Assembly: GCF_024808665.1 (NCBI RefSeq)
Contig: NZ_JANUBZ010000001.1
Coordinates: forward strand, 310,001-374,000
Source: Mucilaginibacter empetricola
Lineage (GTDB): Bacteria; Bacteroidota; Bacteroidia; Sphingobacteriales; Sphingobacteriaceae
Reading direction: 5' to 3'
DNA: 64,000 bases
Both the position numbers and the translations under genes were made by a program. Below the pieces are notes generated by a model. It searched no databases. It saw only the letters and a program-made list of their open reading frames with translations, and had not been told where the DNA came from. Each line of letters opens with the position of its first letter. Position 1 is the first letter of the stretch. Positions 10,063-17,827 of the stretch are shown piece after piece.

Positions 10063-12699
10063 TTAATTACCCGCCGGCTTTTTAGTACTATCCTTTTGTA
10101 CAGCAGCAGGCGCTTTCTTAGTAGTATCTACTTTTAAAGTGCTGTCTTTGCCCGTTTTTAATACAGGTAGTGTGGTGGGTACCGTCACGGTGCTATCTTT
10201 ACCAGCTTTCACGCCATCTGCCTTACCAGGTACTTTATTAGGGGCATTTCCTTTGGCTCCAGCTTTACCTCCAGCTACCTTTTTACCCGGCGTTTGAGCC
10301 GTCTTACCTTTATCGCTCGTTTTGGCTGCCGCAGCGGCTTTTTTGCTGTATGATGGTATAATAGACTCTTTGGATACCGGCCTGTCTTTAGGTTTCCAAA
10401 TAAAGCCCTTTAAAACGCGGTCATCTTCCTTAAACTTATTAAGCGGACCATACTTATTTTCGGGCTTGGTATAAAATATCAGGGTGGTTACCTTGTTATC
10501 CTTAAAATCAACCCTTATGCGGCTGCTAAGCGAACGCTGCATACCCGAAATGGTGTTTTTAACGCTATCCCTCGAAAAATAAATACTCTCGGCATTACCT
10601 TCAATATACATGCGCGATAGCTTGTCGTCCTTAAAAAACCCGCGCATGCGTTTACCGCCCACCTGGTTAAAGTGGACCGAATCTTTCTTCTCCGTATTCA
10701 CAATAAAGGCATTGGGCCACATCGTCATGTTATCCATCTTTTTATGCTTCATCTGCAGGTGGATGGTATCGCCTGACAACTGCGAGCCCTCCGTCCACAT
10801 CATCGGGTTAACGTAACAGCGCATGGTAGAGTCTGCCGCACTATAAAACATAGAGTCGGCTTTGGCCTGCAAGTCAGACTTAAACATTTTAAAATGATGA
10901 TGTCCAATAATTATCCTTATCCGCGCTGTATCGCTCGGTTCCAGCTTTCGGGCCATATCAATGGAGTCGGCCGTTTGTTTTTTCTGCAAACTATCTGCCA
11001 TTAGCTGCTTTTTGGTAGGTGCTTTTACCGGCTTCTTTTTTACCGGTTTGGGTTTCGGCTTTCCAAAATACTCGCTATGAAAAAAGCTGGTGTCGCGCGG
11101 CAGGACGGTATGCGTTACCGTTAAATATTTTGAATCCTTTTCCTGCACCTTTGGCTTTTTCGCTTTGGCACTGGTATCGCGTATATGGGCCAGTCGCTGC
11201 TTTTCCTGGTATATTTTTAAATCCTTATAGGTCATTATCTGCGTTTCAATCGTGTCGGCAGACATGAAAATAGAATCAAGCTTTGTTTTCTTCGCGGTAT
11301 CTTTAGGTGTAAGCGGGCTATCCTTTATAGCCTTCCCGGCTTTGGCTTTCGCCAGATCGTAAATCTGTTGCTGATTTTGTTTGGGTATACCTGCTTTTTG
11401 CAGCAAAGAATCAGCTTTAGTACGAAACGCTTTATTGGTTGATGCCTTTTTAAGTACCGAGTCAACCTGTGCCTCGGTTATATGATTGGCCGCCGCCAGT
11501 TTTCGCAGTGTTGAGTCCGCTTTTTGCAAAGTATCTTTACTTGGTACATGCAGTTTTTTTAGTATCGAATTAGCTTGCAAAGTGTCCTTACCCGATACAT
11601 GCAATTTCTTTAAAGTTGCCGAATCCGGTTTTATACCCCAATTTTTTACCGGAATTGAATTAATTGGAACCGTTTGCTTTATCAACTGATCCATGCTTAT
11701 TGTTTTGCTGCTTTTGCCCGGCTCATTTTTCATAAAAGCTTTGGCCCTGGCGGCAGAATCCGTCTTGGCGGTCGAATCTGTTTCGGTGCTGTCTTTCTTT
11801 TCGGTAACCATTACAACGTAGGGGTCCTGCGTCATCACGGTAAGTTCTTTGTCTTTAAAATAAGTCCCCAGGTTGCCTTTTATGGTCGTCTTTTGCTCCT
11901 TGTCTGTAAAAGTAACGTGCATCACTGCTCTGCCATATCCCTTTAACTTATCATAAAACAAACTATCGCCTTTTAAAGATTTGGTGCCCGATTGATACAG
12001 GTTATTTTTTCCGAAAGCAGCCTGCTCTATTTTGGTATCATAATAGCCATTCTCGGTATAAAGCGTATCCTGATCCTTTTTCTTTTCTCCTTTTTTTGGT
12101 AGACTATAAATATGGGTTGGCCCGTAAAAGTAAGATATCTTACTCCCCGTATTATAGCGCATGGTATCGGTTATCACCAAAGCATCTGGTGTGGTAAGCG
12201 AAACGTCATAACGAAAATAAGAGTCGCGGGTGAAGGCAAAATAATAACCGTTTTTGCTGAGCAGCGTATTATCCTTGTTCACCAGCTTGCCGCCATCGGT
12301 ATAAATACCAATACGGGTTGCAGTATTGTAAGTAAGGTGATTGGTGGTTAGCGTGGCATCCTTATCAACCATGCGCACATTATCGGTCAATATGGCGGTT
12401 TTGGTATTACCGTTATAGTTTAGTTTGTCTGAATAGATGTTTAGCGTATCGCCCTGGTTAATAATTACGTGACCAAAAGCATCAAAAGCGTTATCCTGCG
12501 GATAAAAATAAGCACTGTCCGAAGTCAGTGTAGAGAAATCCTGCTTAAAAGTACCCTGATAAACTTTAATTACGTCCTTGCCGTTTAGTTTTATGCCCGT
12601 ACTGCTGGTTGAATGGACAAGGTTTACCACTGATTTTTTTTGACACACGGCAGCTGCCGCAATCAGCAATAAACATATACTTAGAACATATTTCCTCAC
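10063..12699 (-). CDS. OstA-like (LptA/LptD N-domain) exported protein
   Basis: Periplasmic protein of the Bacteroidota OstA-like family, probably part of lipopolysaccharide transport across the periplasm. The 878 residues start with a signal peptide (to about residue 20, AAAAVCQ), followed by two OstA-type beta-jellyroll regions (about 35-280, for example DSAYFYPQDNAFDAFGHVIINQGDTLNIYSDKLNYNG). A long Lys/Asp/Ser-rich linker (about 300-580) separates these from another OstA-like region (about 590-760), and the C-terminal 110 residues are low complexity, rich in Lys, Ala, Gly and Pro. A duplicated segment lies near residues 365-395. It is divergent from tilS with a 50-nt gap. Confidence 0.82.
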   Translation of the reverse strand: MRKYVLSICLLLIAAAAVCQKKSVVNLVHSTSSTGIKLNGKDVIKVYQGTFKQDFSTLTSDSAYFYPQDNAFDAFGHVIINQGDTLNIYSDKLNYNGNTKTAILTDNVRMVDKDATLTTNHLTYNTATRIGIYTDGGKLVNKDNTLLSKNGYYFAFTRDSYFRYDVSLTTPDALVITDTMRYNTGSKISYFYGPTHIYSLPKKGEKKKDQDTLYTENGYYDTKIEQAAFGKNNLYQSGTKSLKGDSLFYDKLKGYGRAVMHVTFTDKEQKTTIKGNLGTYFKDKELTVMTQDPYVVMVTEKKDSTETDSTAKTDSAARAKAFMKNEPGKSSKTISMDQLIKQTVPINSIPVKNWGIKPDSATLKKLHVSGKDTLQANSILKKLHVPSKDTLQKADSTLRKLAAANHITEAQVDSVLKKASTNKAFRTKADSLLQKAGIPKQNQQQIYDLAKAKAGKAIKDSPLTPKDTAKKTKLDSIFMSADTIETQIMTYKDLKIYQEKQRLAHIRDTSAKAKKPKVQEKDSKYLTVTHTVLPRDTSFFHSEYFGKPKPKPVKKKPVKAPTKKQLMADSLQKKQTADSIDMARKLEPSDTARIRIIIGHHHFKMFKSDLQAKADSMFYSAADSTMRCYVNPMMWTEGSQLSGDTIHLQMKHKKMDNMTMWPNAFIVNTEKKDSVHFNQVGGKRMRGFFKDDKLSRMYIEGNAESIYFSRDSVKNTISGMQRSLSSRIRVDFKDNKVTTLIFYTKPENKYGPLNKFKEDDRVLKGFIWKPKDRPVSKESIIPSYSKKAAAAAKTSDKGKTAQTPGKKVAGGKAGAKGNAPNKVPGKADGVKAGKDSTVTVPTTLPVLKTGKDSTLKVDTTKKAPAAVQKDSTKKPAGN

Positions 12700-12704
12700 G
12701 GGCG

Positions 12705-12712
12705 CAAAATTA
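12705..12712 (-). promoter_or_regulatory. Candidate -7 element for the OstA-like gene
   Basis: Minus-strand TAATTTTG fits TAnnTTTG but sits only 5 nt before the start codon, so a transcript from it would be nearly leaderless. The -33 box is not evident. Confidence 0.25.
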
Positions 12713-12749
12713 GTTTTTTGTTGGGGTTTTAAATTAATATTTTTGATGG

Positions 12750-14084
12750 ATGCTGCCAGTTAGCCGTTTCAATGAATTTATAGCGCAAAATAACCTCTTT
12801 ACGCCCAATAATAAAATATTGGCAGCAGTTAGCGGGGGTATGGATTCGGTGGTTATGGCCCATTTATTAAAGGCTGCCGGTTTTAATTTTAGCATTGCTC
12901 ATTGTAATTTTCAGCTGCGCGGCGATGAAGCCGTTAGCGATCAGGCCTTTTGCAATGACCTGGCACTGCAACTGCGTGTACCTTTTCACACTATTAATTT
13001 TGATACGGTAAAATACGTTTCAGATAATAAGGTTTCTACTCAAATGGCTGCGCGTCAGCTTCGTTATCAATGGTTTGAGCAACTAAGGCAACAACACGGT
13101 TATTCGGTTATTGCGCTGGCTCACCACCAAAACGATGCAATTGAAACAATATTGTTAAATCTTACCCGTGGCACGGGCATTGCCGGCATGCATGGCATAT
13201 TACCCAAAAACGGGGCGCTGGTGCGGCCGCTGCTATTTTTAACACGGGAGGAAATACAGCAAATTATTACCGATAACCGCCTGGCATATGTGGAAGATAG
13301 TTCCAACGCCTCGGCCAAGTATGCGCGCAACAAAATAAGGCTGGAAGTTGCACCCAAACTAAAAGAACTAAACCCTAATCTGGAAAATACGTTTAACAAT
13401 AACCTGTTGCATTTTAGGGAGTTGGAATTGTTGTTACAGCAAAGGGTTGCTGAGTTAAAAAGCAGTCTTTTTGCGGAGATTGATGGCGAAATTCATATCC
13501 CGTTGGCAAAGGTAAAAGAGCTGGAGCCAAAACGGTTGTTGTTGTTTAACCTGCTGCAGGAATATGGTTTTAACGAAACCGCTGTTGATGATCTCATTGC
13601 CTCGCTTTACAAACACTCAGGCAGGGTATTTGAATCAATAGGGTTTAACTTATTGCTTGATCGCGATAGGTTGATCATCAGCAAAAAGAGCGCGCAGCAA
13701 GTTGCTCCGATTTTGATCGAGGAAAAAACGCATGAAGTGCATTTCAGTAATTATAAGCTTACTTTATTACATGATGATAGTCCGCTGATTGTAAAAAACA
13801 ACCCGTTGGCAACCTCTGTTGATACCGAAAAGTTGATATATCCTTTAACTTTGCGGCTTTGGCAGCAAGGCGACTTTTTTTTCCCTATCGGGATGAAGAC
13901 AAGGAAAAAACTAAGTGATTTTTTTATAGATCAGAAAGTTCCCTTGCACGAAAAAAATAATATCCCGTTATTAGTTAACGGAAATGGCGATGTGATTTGG
14001 ATTGGCGGATACCGGCCCGATGACAGGTATAAAGTAACACAGAACACTAAAAAAGTAACTATATTCGAGCTGAATAAAGTTTGA
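12750..14084 (+). CDS. tilS: tRNA(Ile)-lysidine synthetase
   Basis: Cytosolic enzyme that converts the wobble C34 of tRNA-Ile(CAU) to lysidine so that it reads AUA. The 444 residues include the PP-loop ATP-binding motif SGGMDS (28-33), the N-type domain with ALAHHQNDAIETILLNLTRGTG typical of TilS, and the C-terminal substrate domain ending with KTRKKLSDFFIDQKVPLHEKNNIPLLVNGNGDVIWIGGYRPDDRYKV. Essential in most bacteria. The start is the second of two close ATGs, chosen by frame. The next small gene follows within 40 nt and may be co-transcribed. Confidence 0.96.
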   Translation: MLPVSRFNEFIAQNNLFTPNNKILAAVSGGMDSVVMAHLLKAAGFNFSIAHCNFQLRGDEAVSDQAFCNDLALQLRVPFHTINFDTVKYVSDNKVSTQMAARQLRYQWFEQLRQQHGYSVIALAHHQNDAIETILLNLTRGTGIAGMHGILPKNGALVRPLLFLTREEIQQIITDNRLAYVEDSSNASAKYARNKIRLEVAPKLKELNPNLENTFNNNLLHFRELELLLQQRVAELKSSLFAEIDGEIHIPLAKVKELEPKRLLLFNLLQEYGFNETAVDDLIASLYKHSGRVFESIGFNLLLDRDRLIISKKSAQQVAPILIEEKTHEVHFSNYKLTLLHDDSPLIVKNNPLATSVDTEKLIYPLTLRLWQQGDFFFPIGMKTRKKLSDFFIDQKVPLHEKNNIPLLVNGNGDVIWIGGYRPDDRYKVTQNTKKVTIFELNKV

Positions 14085-14121
14085 AAATTTTCTACACGTT
14101 TCAAATACTCAAATTAATCAA

Positions 14122-14604
14122 ATGAGCGAAAAACCGGCTTTTAGCGAAAAACAATACCTGGGCAGGGAGTTTATACCTATTACCATAAGGCTGGTGCTGG
14201 CTATGTTTTGCTTTGCCGCTTATTTTTTTACAGACGAACGCGAACGTAATGGCGATTTACTGGTTGTTGTTGGCTTCGCCATTATCATTATATCAATTAT
14301 AATGGGCTTTCTACTGCATTTTCGCACCCGGGTACAAAATAAAAGCATTATGCTGAATGGTTTGTGGACCACCCGCCTGGTAAAAATTGACCTGAATGGC
14401 ATTACAAAGGTTGAGAAAGCCGAATACAGCAAATACCTTTTTAACAACCCGGTTTATAATCTGCACACCAAAGGCAATATTAAATTCTACACCGCAGGTA
14501 ATGATGCCATTTATTTAACCGACCGCGACGGACTGGTATACATCATTGGCTCGCAACATGCCAACGAGTTTTTAAGAGCCGTTAAGGAAGAAATGAAAAA
14601 ATAA
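14122..14604 (+). CDS. Small inner-membrane protein with C-terminal PH-like region
   Basis: Not a family I can name. The 160-residue protein has two hydrophobic helices (about residues 20-35 and 48-67), then a soluble part (about 70-158) whose pattern (MLNGLWTTRLVKIDLNGITKVEKAEYSKY...IYLTDRDGLVYIIGSQHANEFLRAVKEE) resembles bacterial PH-like domains of membrane proteins. It sits 38 nt after tilS on the same strand. Function unknown. Confidence 0.75.
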   Translation: MSEKPAFSEKQYLGREFIPITIRLVLAMFCFAAYFFTDERERNGDLLVVVGFAIIIISIIMGFLLHFRTRVQNKSIMLNGLWTTRLVKIDLNGITKVEKAEYSKYLFNNPVYNLHTKGNIKFYTAGNDAIYLTDRDGLVYIIGSQHANEFLRAVKEEMKK

Positions 14605-14631
14605 GGACTATAAATCAGTCCATTCAAAAAC

Positions 14632-14661
14632 AAAAAAGCCCTAAATTTTTCAATTTAAGGC
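14632..14661 (-). terminator. Intrinsic terminator for the DUF1579-like gene
   Basis: On the minus strand a ten-position stem with one mismatch (GCCTTAAATT with AATTTAGGGC) is followed by six T residues, 27 nt past the stop of the minus-strand gene. Confidence 0.75.
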
Positions 14662-14687
14662 GCTGTTCAGTTTTAAAAAATACTAGT

Positions 14688-15353
14688 CTATTTTATGCGG
14701 GTAAGTGATGCGCTGAAATAGGTTTCCCAGGTTTTGCCACCATCGGCGGAATATGCTTCTTCATACTGGTGACTATTGGCCACAATGTGCGACCAGGTTC
14801 CCTTAACCAATACACGGCGTCCTTTGTAAGTTTCCTGGGCATAAAGCTCGCCTACGCTATTTTTAAAGCTGCCTATTGTTGGGCTTTCCAGTATGTTATC
14901 GCCTGCGCTCACAAAATTCTGGCTCCATTGGTGGCTGGTTGGGTTATATAAAAATAAAGTGGCCCCCTCCCAATGCCCGCCCGGGCTGTTTACTTCTATT
15001 TCCTCCAGCGATGCTTTGCCGCCCCAAACTTTTCTTACAGTAACGGTTCCTTCCATATTAATCCACTCGGTAGTGCCGCTAAGTGGATTTTTTAATCGTT
15101 TTATATTTGTTTTCCAGGTACCTATGTTAAAGTCAAAATCATGCGATCCATCCCTGGAGACCAAAGTAGTAGCCGTTTGTTGTGCGTTGCAATGTGTTGG
15201 CCGCAAAAGCAGGGCTAAACTACCTATCAATATAATTAGCGGCAAAAGTGTAGATGAGGCTAATTTGCCTTTATAATGATTTAGCTTGATGCTATAATGC
15301 CCTATCTGGCTGTTATGAGCAGTATTAGTAGATAATAATTCTATTTTTTTCAT
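14688..15353 (-). CDS. Exported DUF1579-like protein
   Basis: A 221-residue protein with a hydrophobic helix near residues 35-52 and an Ala-rich cleavage region (HCNAQQ), followed by a conserved lipocalin-like part beginning DGSHDFDFNIGTWKTNIKRL. That signature (FDFxxGTW) is typical of DUF1579-type proteins of unknown function, which are predicted beta-barrels. The N-terminus before the hydrophobic helix is longer than a normal signal peptide, so the true start may be internal or the protein may stay anchored. Monocistronic, with its own terminator. Confidence 0.7.
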   Translation of the reverse strand: MKKIELLSTNTAHNSQIGHYSIKLNHYKGKLASSTLLPLIILIGSLALLLRPTHCNAQQTATTLVSRDGSHDFDFNIGTWKTNIKRLKNPLSGTTEWINMEGTVTVRKVWGGKASLEEIEVNSPGGHWEGATLFLYNPTSHQWSQNFVSAGDNILESPTIGSFKNSVGELYAQETYKGRRVLVKGTWSHIVANSHQYEEAYSADGGKTWETYFSASLTRIK

Positions 15354-15495
15354 GATACCTGGTTTAAAAATTAAAACTTCAAATTAAATAATAACTGATA
15401 CCCAAATATTCTGTTTTTTGTTAGCCGATTAAAATATTTTAAACCAAAACGGTTTGATTTTTAATGCTTTGCATTTTTTATTCAATGAATAGCCC

Positions 15496-15654
15496 GCGTC
15501 ATTGCGAAGAATGAAGCAATCTATAAGCTTTGCAGATCATGGAGCAGAAAGTAATTAATGAAATTCATCAAAAGTATTACGTTTTGTTGATCGTCCTGCG
15601 TAGAGGTTGCTTTCCCGAAACAAGTTCGGGAAAGGCAGTACCTCGCAATGACGC
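15496..15654. repeat. MITE-like palindromic repeat, copy A
   Basis: A 159-bp element bounded by perfect 12-bp inverted ends (GCGTCATTGCGA and its complement). Near the right end lies an 8-bp hairpin, TTCCCGAA-loop-TTCGGGAA. The right half (15581-15653) aligns without gaps to 30752-30824. The interval 15354-15760 otherwise holds no gene. The structure fits a non-autonomous dispersed repeat. No transposase is encoded nearby. Confidence 0.7.
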
Positions 15655-15743
15655 GCTGAGGGTTGCTGAATAGCTTGTAAGATTTGTCTTATTCTATTTA
15701 CTGAGTCAAAAAGAGTCGTTTTTTATCCGTCAAACCAACAAAT

Positions 15744-15792
15744 AAAAAAGTCTATATATAAGCAAAGCCCCTGATGGGCAGGGGCCTTTGCT
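15744..15792 (-). terminator. Terminator of the tRNA-like transcript
   Basis: The strong stem AGCAAAG-CCCCTG / CAGGGG-C-CTTTGCT (15761-15792, one bulge) is followed on the minus strand by an AT-rich spacer and six T residues. It lies about 30 nt beyond the 3' end of the downstream tRNA-like gene and gives the transcript a clear end. Confidence 0.75.
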
Positions 15793-15823
15793 AACCAATT
15801 ATAAACCTAAATTATGAGAAGAG

Positions 15824-15939
15824 CTGTAGGAGAAGGAGTCGAACCTTCACGAAGTGGTTATTCTTATTGCTAAGAGTTTCCCAGAATCTTCGCCACCGCG
15901 ACAAGGAGGTGTGTCTGCCAAAAATTTCACCATCCTACA
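15824..15939 (-). tRNA. tRNA-like RNA 1, GTC anticodon, giant variable arm
   Basis: Folds by hand as a full cloverleaf: 7-bp acceptor stem (TGTAGGA with TCCTACA), U8-G9, D stem GTG/CAC with the GG pair in its loop, anticodon arm CCUCC-UUGUCGC-GGUGG (one U-U mismatch), T arm GAAGG-UUCGACU-CCUUC, discriminator G73, CCA not encoded. The anticodon GTC is at 15900-15902 and would read Asp codons. Unlike any tRNA-Asp, it has a variable region of about 44 nt: an outer stem CGAAG/CUUCG with an inner UCUUA-GCAA-UAAGA hairpin. U1-A72 is also unusual. Long variable arm plus G73 are seryl-tRNA-type features. It could be a translational tRNA, a regulatory RNA or a degenerate copy; the preserved stems argue against decay. 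Confidence 0.65.
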
Positions 15940-15962
15940 TTCTGTATAGTTTGAGTCTGTAA

Positions 15963-16007
15963 TCTTAAGTCGCTGGTAAAATCAGTTGAATGATTTTGGA
16001 CTTAAGA
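15963..16007. other. Structured spacer hairpin between the two tRNA-like genes
   Basis: A 9-bp outer stem (TCTTAAGTC with GACTTAAGA) encloses a 7-bp inner stem (AAAATCA with TGATTTT). It has no T-run on either side, so it is more likely a processing or folding element than a terminator. Confidence 0.55.
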
Positions 16008-16026
16008 CTACTTACTAAAAACTAAG

Positions 16027-16138
16027 CTGTTGGGGAAGGATTCGAACCTTCACAGAGTGGTTAGCCCGCTTCGGGTTTTCCATGGTCTCCGCCACCGGGA
16101 CAAGGAGGTGTGTCTGCCTAAAATTTCACCACCCAACA
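16027..16138 (-). tRNA. tRNA-like RNA 2, GTC anticodon, giant variable arm
   Basis: Sister of the downstream copy, nearly identical through the D and anticodon arms. Acceptor stem TGTTGGG/CCCAACA (7 bp), D stem GTG/CAC, anticodon arm CCUCC-UUGUCCC-GGUGG with the same U-U mismatch, T arm GAAGG-UUCGAAU-CCUUC, G73, no encoded CCA. Anticodon GTC at 16099-16101. The variable arm (about 40 nt) differs in sequence but keeps its shape: outer stem CGGAG/CUCUG and inner CCCG-CGGG hairpin, with shared flanks GGAAA and UAACCA. Covariation in the acceptor and variable stems between the copies supports the fold. It is first in the transcript, about 40 nt after a good promoter. Confidence 0.65.
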
Positions 16139-16186
16139 TTGTTTTTTATTTTAAAAGAACGGTAAGCTTTTGTCGATTGCTTGATA

Positions 16187-16218
16187 CAAATCTAACAGGA
16201 CTATCAATTTGTTGCAAA
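16187..16218 (-). promoter_or_regulatory. Promoter of the tRNA-like pair
   Basis: On the minus strand TTTG is followed after 20 nt by TAGATTTG, close to the Bacteroidota consensus TTTG-N19/20-TAnnTTTG. Predicted start of transcription is near 16180, about 40 nt before the first acceptor stem. Confidence 0.55.
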
Positions 16219-16290
16219 TATTTCAATAGAATATTTTTATTTTTATCAGATTTTAATTATTCTTGTATATAAATAAAATTTTTAGAATTT

Positions 16291-16767
16291 ATGTCCCACA
16301 GAAAAGCTCAAAATTTAGAAATTGATAATCTGGATATACAGATTTTATCGATATTAATGAAAAATGCTACCACTCCATACACCGAGATAGCAAAAGAGTT
16401 GATCGTTTCCGGCGGAACAATACACGTAAGGATGAAAAAGTTGGAAGAGATGGGCGTGATAAAAGGTGCCAGCCTGGAAGTTGATCCTCAAAAGTTAGGT
16501 TATGATATTACGGCCTTCCTGGGCATATTCCTGGAGAAAGGTTCACAATATAATGAGGCCGTAAAACAATTGAAAACGGTTAAAGAAATTGTTGAACTGC
16601 ACTATACAACCGGCAGCTACAGCATTTTTGCCAAAATTGTGTGTCACGATACCACCCATTTACGCGAAGTATTGAACGAGCAGATACAAGGTGTAAAAGG
16701 AATTCAAAGAACCGAAACCTTTATTTCATTAGAAGAAAGCATAAGGAGACAGATTACTTTGGAGTAA
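16291..16767 (+). CDS. Lrp/AsnC-family transcriptional regulator
   Basis: DNA-binding regulator that typically senses an amino acid. The 158-residue length is standard. An N-terminal winged helix-turn-helix (about residues 12-60, DNLDIQILSILMKNATTPYTEIAKELIVSGGTIHVRMKKLEEMGVIKG) is followed by the RAM/AsnC ligand-binding domain (about 68-150). It is divergent from the tRNA-like pair, sharing a 150-nt AT-rich upstream region, so co-regulation is possible but not shown. The effector is unknown. Confidence 0.93.
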   Translation: MSHRKAQNLEIDNLDIQILSILMKNATTPYTEIAKELIVSGGTIHVRMKKLEEMGVIKGASLEVDPQKLGYDITAFLGIFLEKGSQYNEAVKQLKTVKEIVELHYTTGSYSIFAKIVCHDTTHLREVLNEQIQGVKGIQRTETFISLEESIRRQITLE

Positions 16768-16802
16768 CCTTTACTTAATTTTAACCAATCAACCGCCTAA
16801 AT

Positions 16803-16839
16803 AAAAAAGCATCATGACCTTTAATCATGATGCTTTTTT
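16803..16839. terminator. Bidirectional intrinsic terminator
   Basis: Perfect 9-bp stem GCATCATGA/TCATGATGC with A6 before and T6 after. It lies between the convergent lrp-like and prohibitin-like genes and can serve both. Confidence 0.85.
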
Positions 16840-16909
16840 GATATCGTTTTTATAATTCCCTTCATTTAGTATCAATACTAAATAGTTGTCTCTTTTTATT
16901 GATATACGT

Positions 16910-17815
16910 TTATTTATCGCTTATCATTATGGGGTTTCCTTTACCGCTACCCATAATTATAATTTTGGTATTGGGCGATAAAGCTATTTCCTTTTGCGCC
17001 AGAATACTTTGATACTGTAATTGTTTATCCGTTAAGCCGGTTGAAAGTATCTTTTGATAATCAGCAATACCCTGTGCTTCTACACGTTTACGATCAGCCT
17101 CCTGGCGTTCTTTCTGCAAAACAAACTGCATTTTCTGCGCATCCTGTTCAGCCTGAATTTTTGACTCAATACTGGCGCGTACTGTTGCAGGCAATGATAT
17201 ATTTCTTACCAATATCTGTTGTACCTCTAAACCATTTTTAGCAAAATTTTCGCTGACGGTTTTATTGATCTTGAATTGAAATTCTTCACGCTTGGTTGAA
17301 TATAAATCAACCGCCTGGTAATTTACGGCGTTATCGCGTATAGCAGTGCGGGTAACAGGACGTACAATTTTATCTTCATAATTATCACCTATATTCTGCA
17401 AAATAAAAGGCGCCTTTGATGGGTTTATTTTGTACAGTACAGAAAGGTCAATGGTTACTTCTAATCCGTCTGACGATAGCACTCGGATCGCATCATCACC
17501 TTTTACCTGGCCTTCGCTTTCTTTTGCGCTCATGGTATAGTTTTGAGTTTGTACGCTCAGGGTATCAACCTCTACCAAAGGATTAATAAAATGCAGGCCG
17601 CTTTCCAGCACCTGATCCTGTACTTTACCAAAAAGTACCTGTACGCCTACATTTCCCCTGTTAATGATTTTAACAGACGAAAGTGCCAGGCCTAAAATAA
17701 CAACTAAAATTCCGATGGTACGGGCCAAGCCGCTATAGCGGTTGCCGGGTTCGGGCGAGCGTTGGAGTACTATACTCGCAACGAGTAAAATAACACCTAA
17801 AATTGCAATAAACAT
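16910..17815 (-). CDS. Prohibitin/SPFH (band 7) family membrane protein
   Basis: Membrane scaffold of the stomatin-prohibitin-flotillin-HflC/K superfamily, usually forming large oligomers that modulate membrane proteases. The 301 residues contain two hydrophobic segments (about 1-18 and 28-50), an SPFH domain (about 50-215, with GVQVLFGKVQDQVLESGLHFINPLVEV) and a charged coiled coil (about 215-265, QAEQDAQKMQFVLQKERQEADRKRVEAQG). It is most like prokaryotic prohibitins. The next gene on this strand, a 63-residue membrane protein, lies 12 nt upstream and is probably co-transcribed. Confidence 0.9.
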   Translation of the reverse strand: MFIAILGVILLVASIVLQRSPEPGNRYSGLARTIGILVVILGLALSSVKIINRGNVGVQVLFGKVQDQVLESGLHFINPLVEVDTLSVQTQNYTMSAKESEGQVKGDDAIRVLSSDGLEVTIDLSVLYKINPSKAPFILQNIGDNYEDKIVRPVTRTAIRDNAVNYQAVDLYSTKREEFQFKINKTVSENFAKNGLEVQQILVRNISLPATVRASIESKIQAEQDAQKMQFVLQKERQEADRKRVEAQGIADYQKILSTGLTDKQLQYQSILAQKEIALSPNTKIIIMGSGKGNPIMISDK

Positions 17816-17827
17816 GTTGGGCTGGGG

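Noticed and set aside
15903..15911. AAGGAGGTG read on the plus strand as a strong ribosome binding site
   Set aside because: No start codon follows at a sensible distance, and the sequence is the complement of the conserved anticodon arm of the RNA on the other strand.
16030..16272. An 80-codon frame over the second tRNA-like gene
   Set aside because: Its first half is the complement of a structured RNA and shows no protein features.
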